Assembly (NCBI RefSeq): GCF_016906305.1
Contig: NZ_JADDOL010000002.1
Location: 62,001 to 126,000 of the forward strand
Direction: 5' to 3'
DNA: 64,000 bases
Source: Alloalcanivorax marinus
GTDB lineage: Bacteria > Pseudomonadota > Gammaproteobacteria > Pseudomonadales > Alcanivoracaceae
The notes below the pieces were generated by a model that saw nothing but the letters and a program-made list of their open reading frames with translations, was not told the origin of the DNA and ran no database searches. The translations under genes were made by a program, and so were the position numbers. This document shows, in pieces, positions 61,694 to 64,000 of this stretch (the first letter of the stretch is position 1; each line of letters opens with the position of its first letter).

Positions 61694-64000
61694 CTTGACG
61701 GCTGCCTATATGGCAGCAATCCGTTGGCTCCCGCTCCATTCCGGATCCCCGGCTTTCTTAGCTGCCTATGCGGCAGCAAACAGCGGATTTGTCGATTTCT
61801 AAGTTTCCGAAATTTTCTTAGCTGCCTATGCGGCAGCAAACAGCACCTCCTGGTCCTCGATCTGGCCCTTGTCTTTCTTAGCTGCCTATGCGGCAGCAAA
61901 CCCCTGGGGTGAAGGCCGCCGGCTGCGGCCGGTTTTCTTAGCTGCCTATGCGGCAGCAAACGCTACGGTACCGAATTGCGCTGCTACGACAACTTTCTTA
62001 GCTGCCTATGCGGCAGCAAACCCGGGGCCTCAACAGTTACGCTATTGCATATTTTTCTTAGCTGCCTATGCGGCAGCAAACCAGAGCCAACCCCAGGCGG
62101 GCTAACCGCCAGCTTTCTTAGCTGCCTATGCGGCAGCAAACGGTGTCCCGGTCAACGACGACGAGGAGTGCGATTTCTTAGCTGCCTATGCGGCAGCAAA
62201 CGCTGCTCGCGCAGGATCCCTACCGGGCCCGCTTTTCTTAGCTGCCTATGCGGCAGCAAACCGCTCAACGCGGATGGCAGCCCGGGCGTCCCATTTCTTA
62301 GCTGCCTATGCGGCAGCAAACTCCTGGTCCTCGAACAGGAACTCTTCGATGCCTTTCTTAGCTGCCTATGCGGCAGCAAACGGCGCTCATGGGCATTGAT
62401 TGTGAGTGTGCCCTTTCTTAGCTGCCTATGCGGCAGCAAACACGGACTGGTAACGGATTCCGAGCGCGTCGGCTTTCTTAGCTGCCTATGCGGCAGCAAA
62501 CTCCAGGAGACCATGACGGCGGTGGCTGAGATTTTTCTTAGCTGCCTATGCGGCAGCAAACGTGGACCCCACCACGGGCGCCGGCGTGGCGGTGTTTCTT
62601 AGCTGCCTATGCGGCAGCAAACTGGGCTGGGTCCGGCACGATCACGGCGCCCACTTTCTTAGCTGCCTATGCGGCAGCAAACCGCACCTCCGCCTCCGGC
62701 TCCGCGCTCCGCTTTTTCTTAGCTGCCTATGCGGCAGCAAACATGGTGGTGTTATCGTACCCCGCGAACAAAGGTTTCTTAGCTGCCTATGCGGCAGCAA
62801 ACGTGCGGGTGCCGTTGCGCAGCTCGACCACGCTTTTCTTAGCTGCCTATGCGGCAGCAAACGGCTATGACTGGACGCCGCTGCACTATCGGCTTTTCTT
62901 AGCTGCCTATGCGGCAGCAAACTTCAGCGCCGTATGCTCGGCGCCCTCGTCGTCTTTCTTAGCTGCCTATGCGGCAGCAAACATTGCGGCGACCACGGCG
63001 AGAACGACGGCGTATTTCTTAGCTGCCTATGCGGCAGCAAACATCTTCCAGTGCGCCCAGGTCGGGCATGTGGTTTTCTTAGCTGCCTATGCGGCAGCAA
63101 ACTGCAGGATTCCGCGCCCGTTCCTAAGGATGATTTTCTTAGCTGCCTATGCGGCAGCAAACCGCCACCAGTGCATCGTGGTCGAGCGCGTGGATTTCTT
63201 AGCTGCCTATGCGGCAGCAAACGGGGTTATTCGTCAGGTCCTTTGCCAGTGCTGTTTCTTAGCTGCCTATGCGGCAGCAAACACAACCGCCACTCTGGCC
63301 GCCAAGTTCCCGCTTTTCTTAGCTGCCTATGCGGCAGCAAACGCGACTTGGCGCTATCTGTGCCGTATCTCGATTTTCTTAGCTGCCTATGCGGCAGCAA
63401 ACGCCCGGGCCGATCCGGCACTGATCCAGCCAGATTTCTTAGCTGCCTATGCGGCAGCAAACACACTCACTGAATCCTCACGGAGTGGCCGACATTTCTT
63501 AGCTGCCTATGCGGCAGCAAACAATCTGATGGCGCGCATCCGTACGATTAAACCTTTCTTAGCTGCCTATGCGGCAGCAAACGTCGTAGCCCTCTGCTGT
63601 CTCCGCCGGCCAGTCTTTCTTAGCTGCCTATGCGGCAGCAAACTGGCGGCGCAGGAATGAGATCGACTCGGGCCTTTTCTTAGCTGCCTATGCGGCAGCA
63701 AACAACGGTTTTGACGACCTGCCGCACTTTGAGCTTTTCTTAGCTGCCTATGCGGCAGCAAACGAAACGGGCTTCCATGTCGTCGTAGTCCTCGTTTTCT
63801 TAGCTGCCTATGCGGCAGCAAACTCGGAGTAGACCCGATTTTCCGCGCGCCACGATTTCTTAGCTGCCTATGCGGCAGCAAACGCGCGGAGCTTCTTGTG
63901 GACGCCGCCGCTGGATTTCTTAGCTGCCTATGCGGCAGCAAACTCGTTCGGCCTGGGCCCGGGCTTCTTCCTTGCTTTCTTAGCTGCCTATGCGGCAGCA
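61694..64000 (-). CRISPR. Type I-F CRISPR array 2: 39 repeats (first degenerate, last cut by window), 38 spacers
   Basis: Repeat on the transcribed (minus) strand starts GTTT, stem GCTGCC / GGCAGC, loop GCATA, handle CTAAGAAA; it differs from array 1 at two positions. Regular repeats start at 61754 and recur every 60 bases, with two 61-base steps (62534 to 62595 and 63555 to 63616), so two spacers are 33 bases and the rest 32. A decayed repeat at 61694-61721 (20 of 28 bases kept) is the leader-distal end. The last repeat starts at 63976 and leaves the window, so the leader and newest spacers are outside. Confidence 0.98.

Noticed and set aside
61842-62325. Shared TCCTGGTCCTCGA between the spacers at 61842 and 62294
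   Set aside because: Thirteen bases at different spacer offsets; not a duplicate spacer and possibly chance in GC-rich targets.
61690-63941. Repeat-protein-like frames (FLSCLCGSK, FLAAYAAAN, LLPHRQLRK)
   Set aside because: Same artefact in array 2; the frame shifts at the two 33-base spacers, as expected for non-coding repeats.

Overview
This window is chromosomal DNA from a high-GC gammaproteobacterium. The gene order (mutT-argJ-secA, lpxC and the division/cell-wall cluster, rsmI-lpoA-yraN-diaA-dolP, sspB-sspA-petCBA-rpsI-rplM), the Pseudomonas-like REP palindromes and the oxidative catabolic genes suggest an Alcanivorax/Alloalcanivorax-type or related Pseudomonadales genome. That placement is inference from order and protein style; no marker gene was compared.

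Positions 1-24,100 are conserved housekeeping DNA, nearly all on the minus strand. Read in the direction of transcription, the cluster is mraZ-rsmH-ftsL-ftsI-murE-murF-mraY-murD-ftsW-murG-murC-ddlB-ftsQ-ftsA-ftsZ, then lpxC. It is tightly packed, with many 1-11 base overlaps, and is preceded by a good sigma70-type promoter and 10-base-spaced TGG repeats typical of an MraZ operator. It makes peptidoglycan precursors (MurC-G, MraY, Ddl) and the divisome (FtsL, I, W, Q, A, Z). An M23 peptidase, dciA, secA, argJ and a mutT gene cut by the window edge follow.

Positions 24,300-30,080 hold an oxygen-binding diiron-type metallo-beta-lactamase protein, the RNase P RNA gene (rnpB) and the rsmI / lpoA-yraN-diaA-dolP group. 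Positions 30,090-38,030 hold an accessory catabolic module: a GntR regulator with an enolase-superfamily enzyme on one strand, and a GMC dehydrogenase, an aldehyde dehydrogenase and a complete TRAP transporter on the other. It probably imports and oxidises an organic alcohol or acid whose identity cannot be read from sequence. A large inverted-repeat element, a periplasmic sulfatase-type phosphotransferase, sspBA, the cytochrome bc1 operon and rpsI/rplM follow up to 45,000.

Positions 45,180-50,160 hold an aldo/keto reductase, a FAD oxidoreductase with a perfect palindromic operator, an SGNH hydrolase, two small uncharacterised genes and a Phd/VapC-type toxin-antitoxin pair.

Positions 50,370-64,000 are a complete type I-F CRISPR-Cas locus: array 1 (26 repeats), cas6f, csy3, csy2, csy1, cas2-3, cas1, a WYL-domain regulator, and array 2 (39 repeats including a degenerate one, running off the window). 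Everything is read on the minus strand in one direction. Points of interest are a perfect CRP-type palindrome upstream of the WYL regulator, a dyad between that regulator and cas1, a perfect IHF consensus in the array-1 leader, two different repeat versions whose stem can extend by one pair across the expected Cas6f cut, and terminal repeats that have decayed outside the Cas6f stem. I found no convincing wholly new system; the most promising new biology is the control region of this I-F locus.
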